A stretch of DNA of 64,000 nucleotides, taken from the NCBI GenBank assembly GCA_002270565.1, contig NQMI01000003.1:613331-677330 (forward strand). The letters run 5' to 3'. Position 1 is the first letter of the stretch, and every line of letters begins with the position of its first letter. The stretch is from Stenocarpella maydis. Lineage: Eukaryota > Ascomycota > Sordariomycetes > Diaporthales > Diaporthaceae. Below the pieces are notes generated by a model. It was not told the origin of the DNA. It worked only from the letters and a program-made list of their open reading frames with translations, and made no database searches. The position numbers were made by a program, and so were the translations under genes. Positions 27,052 through 37,466 of this stretch are shown here, in pieces.

Positions 27052-27201
27052 ATGGACCTCGAAGATAACCCCAAAGTCCGGGAGCTTCGGAAAATTCTTC
27101 CTGGCGGGTTCGCAACACTTCTTGCGGACCCAGTGGATTTTGCCTCCCTCTTCGCAAATGCTAAACATGATTTGACACATACTGTGTGTATGTTTCTATA
27201 A
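27052..27201 (+). CDS. Short coding-like frame of unknown function
   Basis: A 49-residue frame beginning MDLEDNPKVRELRKILPGGF and ending THTVCMFL has balanced, protein-like composition, in contrast to the surrounding frames. It may be the tail or a fragment of a decayed gene. Upstream bases in the same frame soon meet a stop, and there is no family match I recognise. Low confidence. Confidence 0.2.
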   Translation: MDLEDNPKVRELRKILPGGFATLLADPVDFASLFANAKHDLTHTVCMFL

Positions 27202-27611
27202 GCTAGATATAAAAATGTTATAGAGGTTTGGCTTGTTATTGCTCTAGACCTGCAACGTTTCTGTGCAATTTAAATACTAGATTCGCACAACGTTGGCATT
27301 GAGGCGAGCTTCCCCAAATGTAACACGTAAGTACATGGGATGAGACTGAGCCAAAAGGACCCAGTAGGGTGACTAACAGACGCGGATGAGAAGGAAAGTA
27401 CCCCTTGTATAATATTTCCAACATTTCCGGGATACATCTTGGGGTTCGAAGGCCAGGACGGAAGCAATCACTTCAACAGTGAGTCCCATTCGTCATATAC
27501 TCTAGTCACCGGCCAAAATTTGTATGCGAATTCAAGTGACGAGATATTAGGCCTGGTGTCACCATGGAGTCAGTGTCCTAATTAAGCTTGCCGAGGACTA
27601 CTAGCGTGTTA

Positions 27612-27944
27612 TTATCTGTGCAAAGCTGTTGTACTTCTGATCAAGTGGGCATTTTCTAAATCACAGCTTGTGGCTCTCATCCAGAACCTCGGGCCTCGTA
27701 CTAGTAGTGACTCTAAACATTGTTTATTATAGTGATTACTCGGGGTTGTCTGACAGCATGCGCCTCGTACCTTCAGAAGCGAGTTTGGATTCTTTGTCTG
27801 TTCCGTGCCGCGGAGGATGTCGTTGTAAACCACCTCGTCAGGACCCCAAATATGTGAGAGAATGGCATATCGTACGTTTTCTTTCCGCAGCTCCTCGGGA
27901 GTCTCCTCTATCAACCTTTGCGTGGTTGTAGGGAGAAGCCGCAT
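27612..27944 (-). pseudogene. Truncated HET-domain gene fragment
   Basis: The frame starts MRLLPTTTQRLIEE and contains YAILSHIWGPDEVVYNDI, the first conserved block of the fungal HET (heterokaryon incompatibility) domain. KVRGACCQ follows at the position where family members have K-[IV]-R-G-A-C. After that the frame loses all similarity. The later HET blocks (the W-I-D-T-C-C-I-D region and beyond) are absent, although intact proteins of this class run to several hundred residues. The start codon lies 92 bp from the left end of the MULE transposon. I read it as the 5' stump of a HET gene that lost its body; it is unlikely to be functional. Confidence 0.75.
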
Positions 27945-28036
27945 TTCTCGGGAGCTCGCGACATGGAATTGAGGGTTCAGGATCTAATTACAGGGCGCGA
28001 GAGATCTTGTTCGTTAGCGAAGATCTCAAAAACAAT

Positions 28037-28078
28037 GAGATCGGATATTCGCACCCGAAAAAACGGATAGTACACCCG
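28037..28078 (+). repeat. Left terminal inverted repeat of the MULE
   Basis: 42 bp, starting GAGATCGGATATTCG and ending GTACACCCG. It is the mirror of 30943-30984 with two mismatches. The TSD AAAACAAT lies immediately to its left. Confidence 0.93.
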
Positions 28079-29639
28079 CTCATATACCTCCAGTGCACCA
28101 ACGTTTTTTTGCACCACCCATTCACCATATAAAACAACAATACACAGTCATTAACTACACATTTATCATCAAATACAAATGCCACTATCATCCCTTCTAC
28201 TTGCCCCCATTATTTCTTCTGCCCTAATATTTTGCTACTTCTTTCCTCATCTGGGGCATTCCTTAACCAATCCAAGCACCTAAATCTCCTCCTAGGTCTC
28301 CTTCTCATTACCAACAAGGTCCTCCATAATCAGATCTACCCATAGCAGCTAGTTAATCATCTCGCAAGCCCTCATACAGGGCTTCTTAGCTACTGGCCCT
28401 AGTATTGCGGTTATCGCTAACAAGGCAGTCCCTACAGAACGCCGCTTCAGAAGCTAACGAGTAGCTAGCTTCATGAGCCCTACCTCCAACTACTTGTCCC
28501 ATCAGACTACTTCTCACTAGTTCTTCTTACTATAAAAGTCCTCTTAATCAAGGGACTGAAGGGTCTCATCATTCCACTCAAATACCGAGTTAATTCATTA
28601 TACGGAAGCCATAATCGCCCTCATTTTATCGCCTACTCTACTACCCAGACTGGTAGTTATTAAGATCATCTTCTTGCCTAATACAGCTTGCCTATAGCTA
28701 GCAAGAATTCCTTCTTCTTATACACTAAACATACTCTCATCACGAGGTCATCCCTTTATAGCAGTAACCTTCTTAAGCAAGAGGATAAGAAGGAGAGGAT
28801 TTATAATCAAGAGATCACAATCAAGCTAGTAGAACTTAAGGATATCCTCCTTCTTAAGTAGGTAATCAGCTTCCTTATAGTTAGCAAGTCAGCTTGCGCA
28901 AGGTAAGCCAAATTAGGTATAGATGGGGCAAATATAAGTTATAGGCAAGCAGTTGCCCTATAGGATCCTCTTTTAAAGTATAAGAAGGGCAAAATTCCTT
29001 ACTAGTACAAGATACTTAAGAGCTACTTATACTACTTAAAGCAGAAGCTTACCAAGCTACTTCTACCTATTAAACTTCTCTAGTGCTACTATCTTCTAAC
29101 GGGCTTCTTTAGAATATAGAGCACGAGAACTATTGCCAATCATCTTATTAGCAGCCTAAATTAAATAGAAAATATTCCCCATTCTATAGCCGAGATAAAC
29201 CTTTAGCTTCCAATATATAGCTTTTATAAAGGAGGTTGCACATATACCAAAGTTAAGGTTCTTGCAGGTCTTATATATAGCCCATTTAGCAACAATCTTC
29301 TCTTCCTTATTAACATATTAAGTCTAAAGGTAGTTAATAATTGCCTTCTAGTCTGAGAACTTCTCTTAAAGGTACTACTAAGCTATATTATAGATCTCAC
29401 AATCAGTTAAGTACTCTATAACTTTAGTAGGTTAAATAGAGCCTAGCAGGTATAGGGGATATCCTTTAGATTAGGGACCTTTGCGGGTATTATGGCCTTA
29501 TTTCTGCCTAGTGCGTTTAGCCTAGCTAGATCTAAGCTCTCTTCCTTATTAGCTTCCTCCTCTACTTCTTCCTCCTCTTCTTCTGCTATTACTTGTGGCT
29601 TCTTCTACTTCTTCTTAATATAGAGAGTAATATTCATAT

Positions 29640-30690
29640 TAATATAGAAGATATAGAGTTAGTAGTATACCTAAGGGAATTCATACCCAATAGCATTAAT
29701 TAGAGCAGTATTATAATTAGTCATACAGACCATTAGGTTATTAGCTTAATAATAGTAGAGGAGCTTATAAACTTACTAAAGAAGCCACCAGAAGTTAGGT
29801 TCCTTCTCGCTATTAATAATACCTTAAAATAGGGGCAGATTCTTCCTTATATAAGTTACACAAGTGCCTTAAAAGTATAGCATCTTCTTATTATTTATCA
29901 AGTACATATAGTCCATAAATAGGCATTATATAAAGCAATTCTCTCGGATTTATACTATCTATTCGTTTATACACCAAAAGATGCCCGTAATTTTATTCTC
30001 ATCATTAGTAGTAAAGCAATACTAATATCCCTTCTTCTCAAGCAGATTTAATAAGGCTTAGGTTAGAGTATAAATCCCTTAGTCCTTCTTACACTAGTCT
30101 GCCAGCCAGTTCTTTATCATATTAAGCCCCAACTATACATCTAGATACTGCCGTTAGAGTGCTTATTCAAGCTTCTTTAGCTTAGCAATTAAAGGGTCTT
30201 TTACAACACAAGAGAGGAATTCATCTTAAGAAGCCATCAGCTTCACCCAGCCACACTAGGCCCTACTAACTTCTTAAGGATCATAACAAGTATACTATCC
30301 CTCTTAAATAATAAGCTTCCACTTACCTCCTATTAACTTTATTATATAAGCGAGTGCATACTATCCATAGTCTGCTTTAATCATCATAGCGTTATATATT
30401 ATGGCAGTTAAGGGTTGCTAACCGCCTCGGCTATAGGCCAACCGCACCCGATTCAGGTCTAATTTCTAAATAGCTATCAGGAATCCAGCAGCTTTCATAG
30501 CTATATCTAAATCAGCCTTAAGGTTCTCATAAGTATCATATCCATCCTAAAAGAGTCTCAAAAGGGGAGGAGGATTAGAAAGGGCTAATTAGCGGCCGTT
30601 TATAGCAGTAATATTAGCATTCCAATTATAACAATCTGCCTACTACTGCGCCTCAAGGTGGGCATAGTCGGAAACCAGCGCTATCACTAC
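29640..30690 (-). pseudogene. Remnant of MULE transposase catalytic region
   Basis: Minus-strand reading gives NDENKITGIFW (about 29975-30013), then CLFMDYMYL (about 29880-29930). These correspond to the family's 'D-E-x-x-R-I-T-H-[IL]-F-[FW]' and 'L-L-[LM]-D-x-T-Y-K-T-N' blocks, where the Asp is the first catalytic acidic residue. Further on, in a shifted frame, NPMVCMTNYNTALINAI matches the second block. Every interruption I checked in the first part is TAA or TAG where a Gln would fit. At least one frameshift separates the two parts. Identification rests on pattern recognition of the MULE domain. Confidence 0.7.
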
Positions 30691-30942
30691 AACACCAGAA
30701 AATTCAATTCTAACTAATAAAGATATATTTTTAACAGCAATATAATAATTATAAGAAGAATTCAGTCCATATCACCAGTTATAAGTGGTTGGCAAGAGAG
30801 TGAGTGTTATTTGGTGGGTGAAGGAGGATTAGCAGGTCTACAGGTAAGGGCACAAAAAGCACCTGGTTGGGGTGGTATGGGTGGTGAGGTGAGGTCAAAT
30901 GGGGCGCTCTGATTGGCTGCAGCGCTTTGGCCACTTTTTGTA

Positions 30943-30984
30943 CGGGTGTACCATCCTTTTTTTCGGGTGCGAATATCCGATCTC
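30943..30984 (-). repeat. Right terminal inverted repeat of the MULE
   Basis: Mirror image of 28037-28078, 40 of 42 positions identical. The second TSD copy AAAACAAT follows at 30985-30992. Confidence 0.93.
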
Positions 30985-31483
30985 AAAACAATATGCAGTC
31001 CTATTTGGGGATCTACGTTCCGAATTCTGGGAACACTTCTTGAGCACCTTGGATGGATTAGAAAACTACTTCGTGCTGTCTCCCTTTACCTGACGTAATG
31101 GTTGATATTGGCACCCTTCAAGTATGGCCATACTGCAGAAGCTGTGAATCCTCCGCAATCCTTCCTCTATGTACTGTGAAATGTACAGTACTGCACATTT
31201 GGGGGAGAGGTAACCCAAGCAAGATACACACGAATATGCCAGGCCCATGCAAAAGAGATATGGAGGGATCCGTACTGTGTCATATAGAAAACAGCCTCTT
31301 GGAAGACACATGTGACTGACATTAGTAAACACAATTCACTTTTTTTCTCCGTTACAAACCAAATCGCGATCTCAATCCCACTCACATCTAGATTGCGGCA
31401 ACTACCCAAATTCATCAATACACATTTGAACTTGATATCCAAAACCAATTCCAACTTGTCAGAAAAGGATTGGTACTGGCATC

Positions 31484-32022
31484 ATGACGGCAGAAAAAGC
31501 TCAGCACGACTAAGGAGTGGCCAAAAATGAACCCCAGCCTCAGCTGACTGGCCAAACCTACACAAGGCCTGGACCTGCCTGCAGGTTTGATACACGAAGA
31601 GATGCCACCAGCGTATATTCATCCCTTGATAGGCTTCATATCACCGTAATTGGCTGAGAAGGCGTGATTACCACAGACCATCCGTACTAGGAAAAGTTGT
31701 GACGCCTCCTGCCGAGAACCCTCTCATGGAGATGCCTTCAATTGTGTCGGAACCGGAGCCGCAGATGGTTGCGCCGCTGTCCAGGCTGACAGCGACGCCG
31801 ACTTTTATCGGCTGCACCTCCTGCCCCCGGCGGGCTCAGACAATGGTGTCAACAGACGGCACTGCCATGCAGCACATAGCAGCAGCGCTGTGTTGTCTGT
31901 TCTGCCTATGTACCGTCTGTCTACCGTACTTGTGTCACTGGTTCGAAGACACGAATATATACTGCTCAAGATGCAAGGCGAGAGTAGCGACTATACCCCA
32001 TGACAGACACATACACATTTGA
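31484..32022 (+). pseudogene. LITAF-like zinc-ribbon membrane protein with an early in-frame stop
   Basis: The best model is exon 31484-31584 (MTAEKAQHD, stop TAA at 31511-31513, then GVAKNEPQPQLTGQ) joined over a 92-nt intron (31585-31676) to exon 31677-32022. Exon 2 carries a LITAF domain: CTSC, then a hydrophobic Cys-rich insert (HIAAALCCLFCLCTVCLPYL), then YCSRC near the C-terminus. LITAF proteins are small endosomal membrane proteins that bind zinc through split CXXC pairs. The stop would be CAA (Gln) before one C-to-T change in a CpA context, the RIP pattern. An alternative is that translation now begins at MEMPSIV (31726), which would still include the whole domain. Intact or not, the domain itself is well preserved. 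Confidence 0.6.
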
Positions 32023-32868
32023 CAGCCAACTGACCCGGCAATGGTCGCAACGGTTTACCAATAGCTGCCTGCTGGGAGTTCTACCTAGGTAGACGGTTCT
32101 GAGGAAACGAATTGGCTGGTGGTGCCGTAGAGCTGCGTACCAGCATTAATGTACTAACGTCATTGTTGTTTGGGAGAATGTCCATAATGATGGGATAAAG
32201 AGGAAGTCTTCACGTAGCCAGCGATATTGTAGCGATACGGATACAAGCACCTCTATCTAAAAGGGGACCCCATCATGAAAGTAATGAATACATTTCAGTA
32301 GGTGGTGGACCTTCCTACCCGAGCTCAGATTCCGTGCTTTCAATGCTCATAACACTAATGTTACAGATGAGATGCATTTATGTATGTTAGGATGCATTTC
32401 TTTCTTCTAAGCACTGGTAGAGGTTTCCTCCAACTTAGAACAGGAAGTATATTGCGCTTTAAGCAGGCCTCTATCACGAGCAGCCTTAAAAGTTTAAGTA
32501 TCTTATATTCTCATATTTCCCTTGATAAAATTAAAGACTATAACAAAATAGATACAGAAAGAGTAGTTTTACTTGTAGACAAATCAGAATACCGTTCCGC
32601 GTTGACTATACCGGAAACGGCCGGTAAGAAGGCGTGGTATACAAATGGAACCCCCCCCCCAACCAGTTGCGCCGTTGACACAAAGGCAGGGTAAGAGGCA
32701 CAGACGAAGAAGGAACAGTGAAATTCGGAATCGTCTCTCTGGCGCGTCTGCGGGGCTTAGGTTCAACTCAATATCCCGCTGTCAAATATTCCATGCAAGC
32801 TACGACAATGCGTTAGAGGCCTTGACAGAAGTCAGATATCTACCAAGACATCAATGCTCCAAAGAATT

Positions 32869-35800
32869 ATGGCAGCACAACAAGCTTCCAGTGCGCCCAT
32901 GGGGCATGTAAGATATCGGTCAGAGGATGAGGACAGTACAGCCGGGATTGATCATGGCCAGTTGATTCCTGACGATGAAGATCCAGTGATGTGGATACGG
33001 GAAATTCATCGCTGAGGCAGGCCAATTGGAGTTTCCGACATCCTGAAGACCAACGAAGGTGGAGAATTTACGTCCCATCCTGGAGCCGTCCAGATTACGA
33101 CGACAATGTAGAGGTTAGCCACGACGGGACGAGGGAAAGACCAAGACGAGGGGGCTTTTGGAATTGGATGAGGCCGGCATTGTTGCCAAGCGATCCTCTA
33201 GCTACACAATATGCACAGTACGTGTAAGGATTCAATTGATACTTCGAGACATCATTGACAGACTGGGCTAGGCGATTCAGGATATTTCCCGATCGGAAAC
33301 TCAATGAGAATTCCGAGGCCCGTTCGATGTTGACCCCAGGACCTCCCTCGACAGCGGCTCACGACTTTGATACTCAATGGGAATTTGAGAAAAGTTTCCA
33401 ATCCACGATCTTTCAGTCTTTCAATACACAGGAGGTAAGATTAATATCGTTGAGGCCTGGGTTTGGTAATCTGACGATTCACAGCTATCCAACTTGGGAG
33501 CCTTCGATCCAAACCAGAGACTGCCGCCGGCAAATTTGCAGGGCAGCCTATGGCATTTGGTGATCTGGTCAATCTATCCATAGATATGTATGCTAACCAA
33601 CGTTAGCCTATTCCATAGAGACAGATGGTCCCAAGTAGGAAATGATTTCTGGTACAATCTCAATGGCCAGGACAAACTTTGGAACGTCCAAGTAAGCATC
33701 CGAGGGTATACGATGCCCCGTTAGGCCATGTTCCGGTAACTGATACAACTATTTAGACAAACGATGAGCTATGGACTGCATTGCAACCTTCACTTCAATT
33801 TGCCAGCATGGTTCTCCGGAGCGAACATCCGTTCTGGAGGGCCATGTTGAGCTTGTATCACCTACGCCCAGTCACCTCAGAAAAAGATGGCCGGACTGAT
33901 CAGGAAAAGTCAGACCCAGGGTATAAGCCCCATATCTCTGTGTGGTACGATATCGATAGAGCCAAGACGTATTCTAATGCCAGAGCGTTGATGGACCGAA
34001 ATTTTGATTCAACTGCAGCTGTACTGGAAATCCTCAGGCTATGTAAAAGCTGCCACTCTCTACCTCAGGCACCCAACTTATACTTGCTAATAGATGACGA
34101 GAATAGTGCTGAGGTTTTTCATCGTGAATACTGATACAACTGCGGCTGTGATGACTCGACGGATAGCTCCCTCAAGCGACAACGTACAAGATTATGGCAT
34201 CCGGATAGACATCAACGCGGCGTTCATCTGGCCACTGCTCACCCCAAAATACTCGGTATCTGAGAAAACCGCTGTCAGCTTCTCTCTGGGTAAGATTAAC
34301 CTTCACGAACTCATAGTGAGTTAGCGTCCGAAAAGGCCTTTCCTATGTGCGTCGCCTGCTAATAACCAACGTCACAGCATGCAGCCAAATGTGAGTAGGA
34401 TGAAATTTTGGAGGCGAGTTTTGTTCCCTGGAGGACAAGCCTAGTTCTCATTGCTAGAAGCGCCCAAATCCCTGTTTCACTGTGCCAAAAGTGATTGCCG
34501 ATAGCTTCGTCTCCAGGTGCTCAGCTGTTTCTGTTAGAGCAACCATGGCTTCTGACAGGCATGTTGACGAATGTGCCATGGGAGCCACCTCTGAATACAA
34601 GTTTCAAATACAGAGATCATAAACCGTATTAATCATCTTCGTCATGAGGCACTTCCGCGGCAGGTGGCCTACGTGGAATATGTGTAAGTGTTCTGCTTGG
34701 AACTCGCCGTTCGAGTTGGTAGCTCTTCCTTTCCTTTTAGACTACTCGCCAAGGATCGGTTCTCAGCTCAATCGGCGGAAGGATGCATTCTGCCAGCTAC
34801 GATAGTGTGCGAGGGTCAGGCATGGCGAATGGCTTTTGCAAGCTAACACTTTCGATAACCAGGTTTCAGGATGTTCCACTACTGGAAGAAGGCAAATGCT
34901 TTGAGCAGCAGGTATGCCCTCTAGAATCACAATCCTCCCTGAACAATCGGCTGAGCGCCCTGACCCTAGTTGTTTGGTTTCGAATTGTCTTCAGGACCGT
35001 AGCCAGCACCAGGGCGACAGAACGAAACGCACTGGCCGCTTGTCAATGCCATGTGCTGGCCCTGGAAACACCCTAATATTCACTTGCAAAACCAACGAGC
35101 CGTCAATGCAGGCCTATATGACGAATATATATCTCGGGGCTATAACGTGTTCCTCCTCGATCTACCAGCTTCGGCATACGACCTCATGGCCCCGCTTCCT
35201 GTCAGTTCTTTTGCCAAATTTATGCAACAATCATGGTGGTAATCGGACTTCGTGGAATTCGGACATCAGGCCCTCAAGATACCAATACATTCCACGGACC
35301 CCTCCCCTCCACTCAAGACGATTGCGGTGCCCAAGCAAAGCATAGCACCAGAGTTCCTTCCCATGCTTGCAGCGGTATTCCGCAGTCAAGCTGCACTTAG
35401 CTTCATGGATTATGCCATACCTGTGCTCGGTGCGCATAACCAGACAGCCATACTGACATACTTAACGCTGCTTACGTTTGAAGCTGCATCAGCTAGTATT
35501 ATGCGCAACAGGCTGCACTATGAGAAGAGGACGTGGCCTAACAGACGACGTGGAATAAAGGATTTAAGCCGCACGTCCACGCAAAACTTTGACGCTATCT
35601 GGAACTTTTTGAGTCAGAATTTGCAAAGTCAACTTTCTCTAAACACCCTGGGAAGTCTTCACCAAATTGCGGGAAACATCCATACAATGCTAACAAACTT
35701 AACGGAACTAGATAGTAGGTTCTGATGGATTGCCGGTGTATAGTAAGGAGACTAAACTTCTGCCAAAGGACTTTTCGGCGCAGAGATACAGTATGCGCAA

Positions 35801-37311
35801 GTCATCGCGGCCCAATATATACTGAAAACTCCAGAAGAGCGGAGGAAGATCCATCGACGATATATCGGTCATGGTTCACTCACCTAGCGTTTTGTGTTTA
35901 CCTACCTAGCGTTTTGTGTTCACCCACCTAGCTATTTGTGTGGGCGCACCCAGTATAAGGAATTAAGCGTGTAGCGCACCTAGTTGTCTTGTACCGCTAG
36001 CTCCTTAACCCTGTATTAGGCCCCACCTTACCCTTAGCTAGGTATATGGAAAGCCTATGTAAAAGGCCTATCCTAACCCTCTGGGCCCTCTACGCGCGCT
36101 CCACACGCCTAGCATAGACCCAGGGGAAGGCCCTCCACTACACACCTAGAGGAAGGCCCTCCACGCGCCCAGAGGAAGGCCCTCTATATGTGCCTAAAGG
36201 AAGCCCCTTCATATGCCTAGAGGAAGGCCCTCTATACGCCTAGAGGAAGGACTTTTAAAGGAGCGTGTGATGGGCCTTCCACTGGGCGCGCGTGAAGGGC
36301 CTTCCTCTAGGCATGTAGAGGGGCTTCCTTTAGGCACGTGTGGAGGGCCTTCCTTTAGGCGCGTGGTGGGGTGTGGAGGGGCTTGAGAGGGGGGAGGTAC
36401 AAAAATTTATAGTATACTACACGCTTAATTTCTTATACTGAGTGCGCCCACACAAATAGCTAGGTGGGTGAACACAAAAGGCTGGGTGGGTGAACCATAA
36501 CCGCGATATATGAGCATACTTCGGCAAGACCTTATAGCAATGACCAAGGCGATCGGGGACACGCTGTATAGTATTGGGCGCGGCTATATAGACCAGGGTG
36601 TAGCTCAATGGCAGACTATCAATGCGCCCTGGGAAGCACGATTGAATTATATGATTCAAACCAACTCCGGCAACCTCGACAGAGACTCGCTGAGTCAGAT
36701 TGGAGATGCCACTGATATCCTGTCCAACCTCAGAGAAGTGGCCCGGCATAAGTGTATGGACCTGGCTGCGACCGCACGCCACATGGATAGCGTTGTGACG
36801 ATCCTCAGTGACGATTACGTTGACTTTCCCATCGCCGCTGCGCCAAGGAGATTTCTTCCCCGGCGTTCCAATAGCGAGGAGCATGATGACGCTATCGAAA
36901 TCTGTTGAAGCAGCCGCAGTAAAGGAAATCATACACATGACGGACAAAGGCATCGACGACATTGTTCAACAGTGGATACATCTTTTAGAGGCACACTTGG
37001 GATTGTCTGATCGCATGGGAAGCCTTAGGCGGGACGCCAGCATGGCAAGGACCATGGCAGATCTTAACGCAACCAAAACCGTCCTGTTTCAGGTCAAGCG
37101 CGGTGAAGTGCAGCCGCCCACTCAGGGTGGGCAACCCGCGAGGGATCAACTATTGGCCGGTATAAGAACCCAGCTAAGAAATATGGTTCAAAACGACGAG
37201 CACTTGATCACTTTCCTCAGAGACCTTTGTCGTGGGGAGCAGGACGATGGTGAGTTTCAAACCATCATGAGGATACCCTATCAGGCACCACCCCCGCCCC
37301 AAAATGTGTGA
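32869..37311 (+). pseudogene. Zincin-like (HExxH) large gene, RIP-type stops and a transposon insertion
   Basis: Coding segments run from MAAQQASSAPMGHVRYRSED (32869) to IPYQAPPPPQNV (stop 37309-37311), roughly 1,000 residues with several introns. Supported pieces: 33000-33227, 33255-33563, 33770-34134, 34190-34315, 34378 onward, 34620-34690, 34738-34911, 35090-35711, then 35769-35865 fused to 36510 onward. The motif HELIH is split by an intron (34316-34377), as expected for a zinc-metallopeptidase-like fold. I do not recognise a named family. Lesions: a frame change near 33010; stops at 33225, 33237, 34844, 34856 and 35240, most of them TAA where Gln fits; and the 638-bp insertion at 35866. 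Between 35711 and 35769 a normal intron with branch site ACTAAAC restores the frame. Confidence 0.65.
35866..36503. mobile_element. 638-bp inverted-repeat (MITE/foldback-like) element with 8-bp TSD
   Basis: The ends are long inverted repeats of roughly 100-120 bp. The left end begins CGGTCATGGTTCAC, and the right end read in reverse begins CGGTTATGGTTCAC. Shared inner blocks include TTTTGTGTTCACCCACC and GAATTAAGCGTGTAG-type sequence. Direct repeats CGATATAT flank it at 35858-35865 and 36504-36511. The interior is itself palindromic, built from many diverged copies of a CCTAGAGGAAGGCCCTC-like unit on the left arm and its complement on the right. There is no coding capacity. The 8-bp TSD suggests mobilisation by a hAT- or MULE-like transposase encoded elsewhere. 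It sits inside an exon of the zincin-like gene. Confidence 0.92.
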
Positions 37312-37466
37312 GGCTTTATCAGGGACGGGCTTCTTTGGATGGCACGATGAGGGCGGGAGTAAGATGGACAGTGTGTGTGATGCCTGCAAAAGCAAATGTG
37401 AAGAGTTTTGTGCTCAGGCCAGCTCTGTCGTCTTGCAAGGAGTTCCAGACCCAGGCTATCTGAGCT

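Larger units (their letters stand above)
28037..30984 (-). mobile_element. RIP-degraded Mutator-like (MULE) DNA transposon, 2,948 bp
   Basis: The ends are 42-bp terminal inverted repeats matching at 40 of 42 positions, beginning GAGATCGGATATTCG. They are flanked by identical 8-bp direct repeats AAAACAAT at 28029-28036 and 30985-30992, the target-site duplication. The interior is very TpA-rich with many stops. Read on the minus strand, it decodes into MULE-transposase-like blocks once TAA/TAG stops are read as Gln. That pattern is expected from RIP (CpA to TpA). The element is complete in outline but has no open frame long enough to make transposase, so it is not autonomous. Confidence 0.9.

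Noticed and set aside
27420..27450. GGGTTCGAAGGC resembling a tRNA T-loop
   Set aside because: No matching A-box, acceptor stem or anticodon arm at the right distances.
28037..30984. hAT classification of the large transposon
   Set aside because: The 8-bp TSD is the hAT length, but the decoded protein blocks match MULE transposase and not the hAT dimerisation domain.
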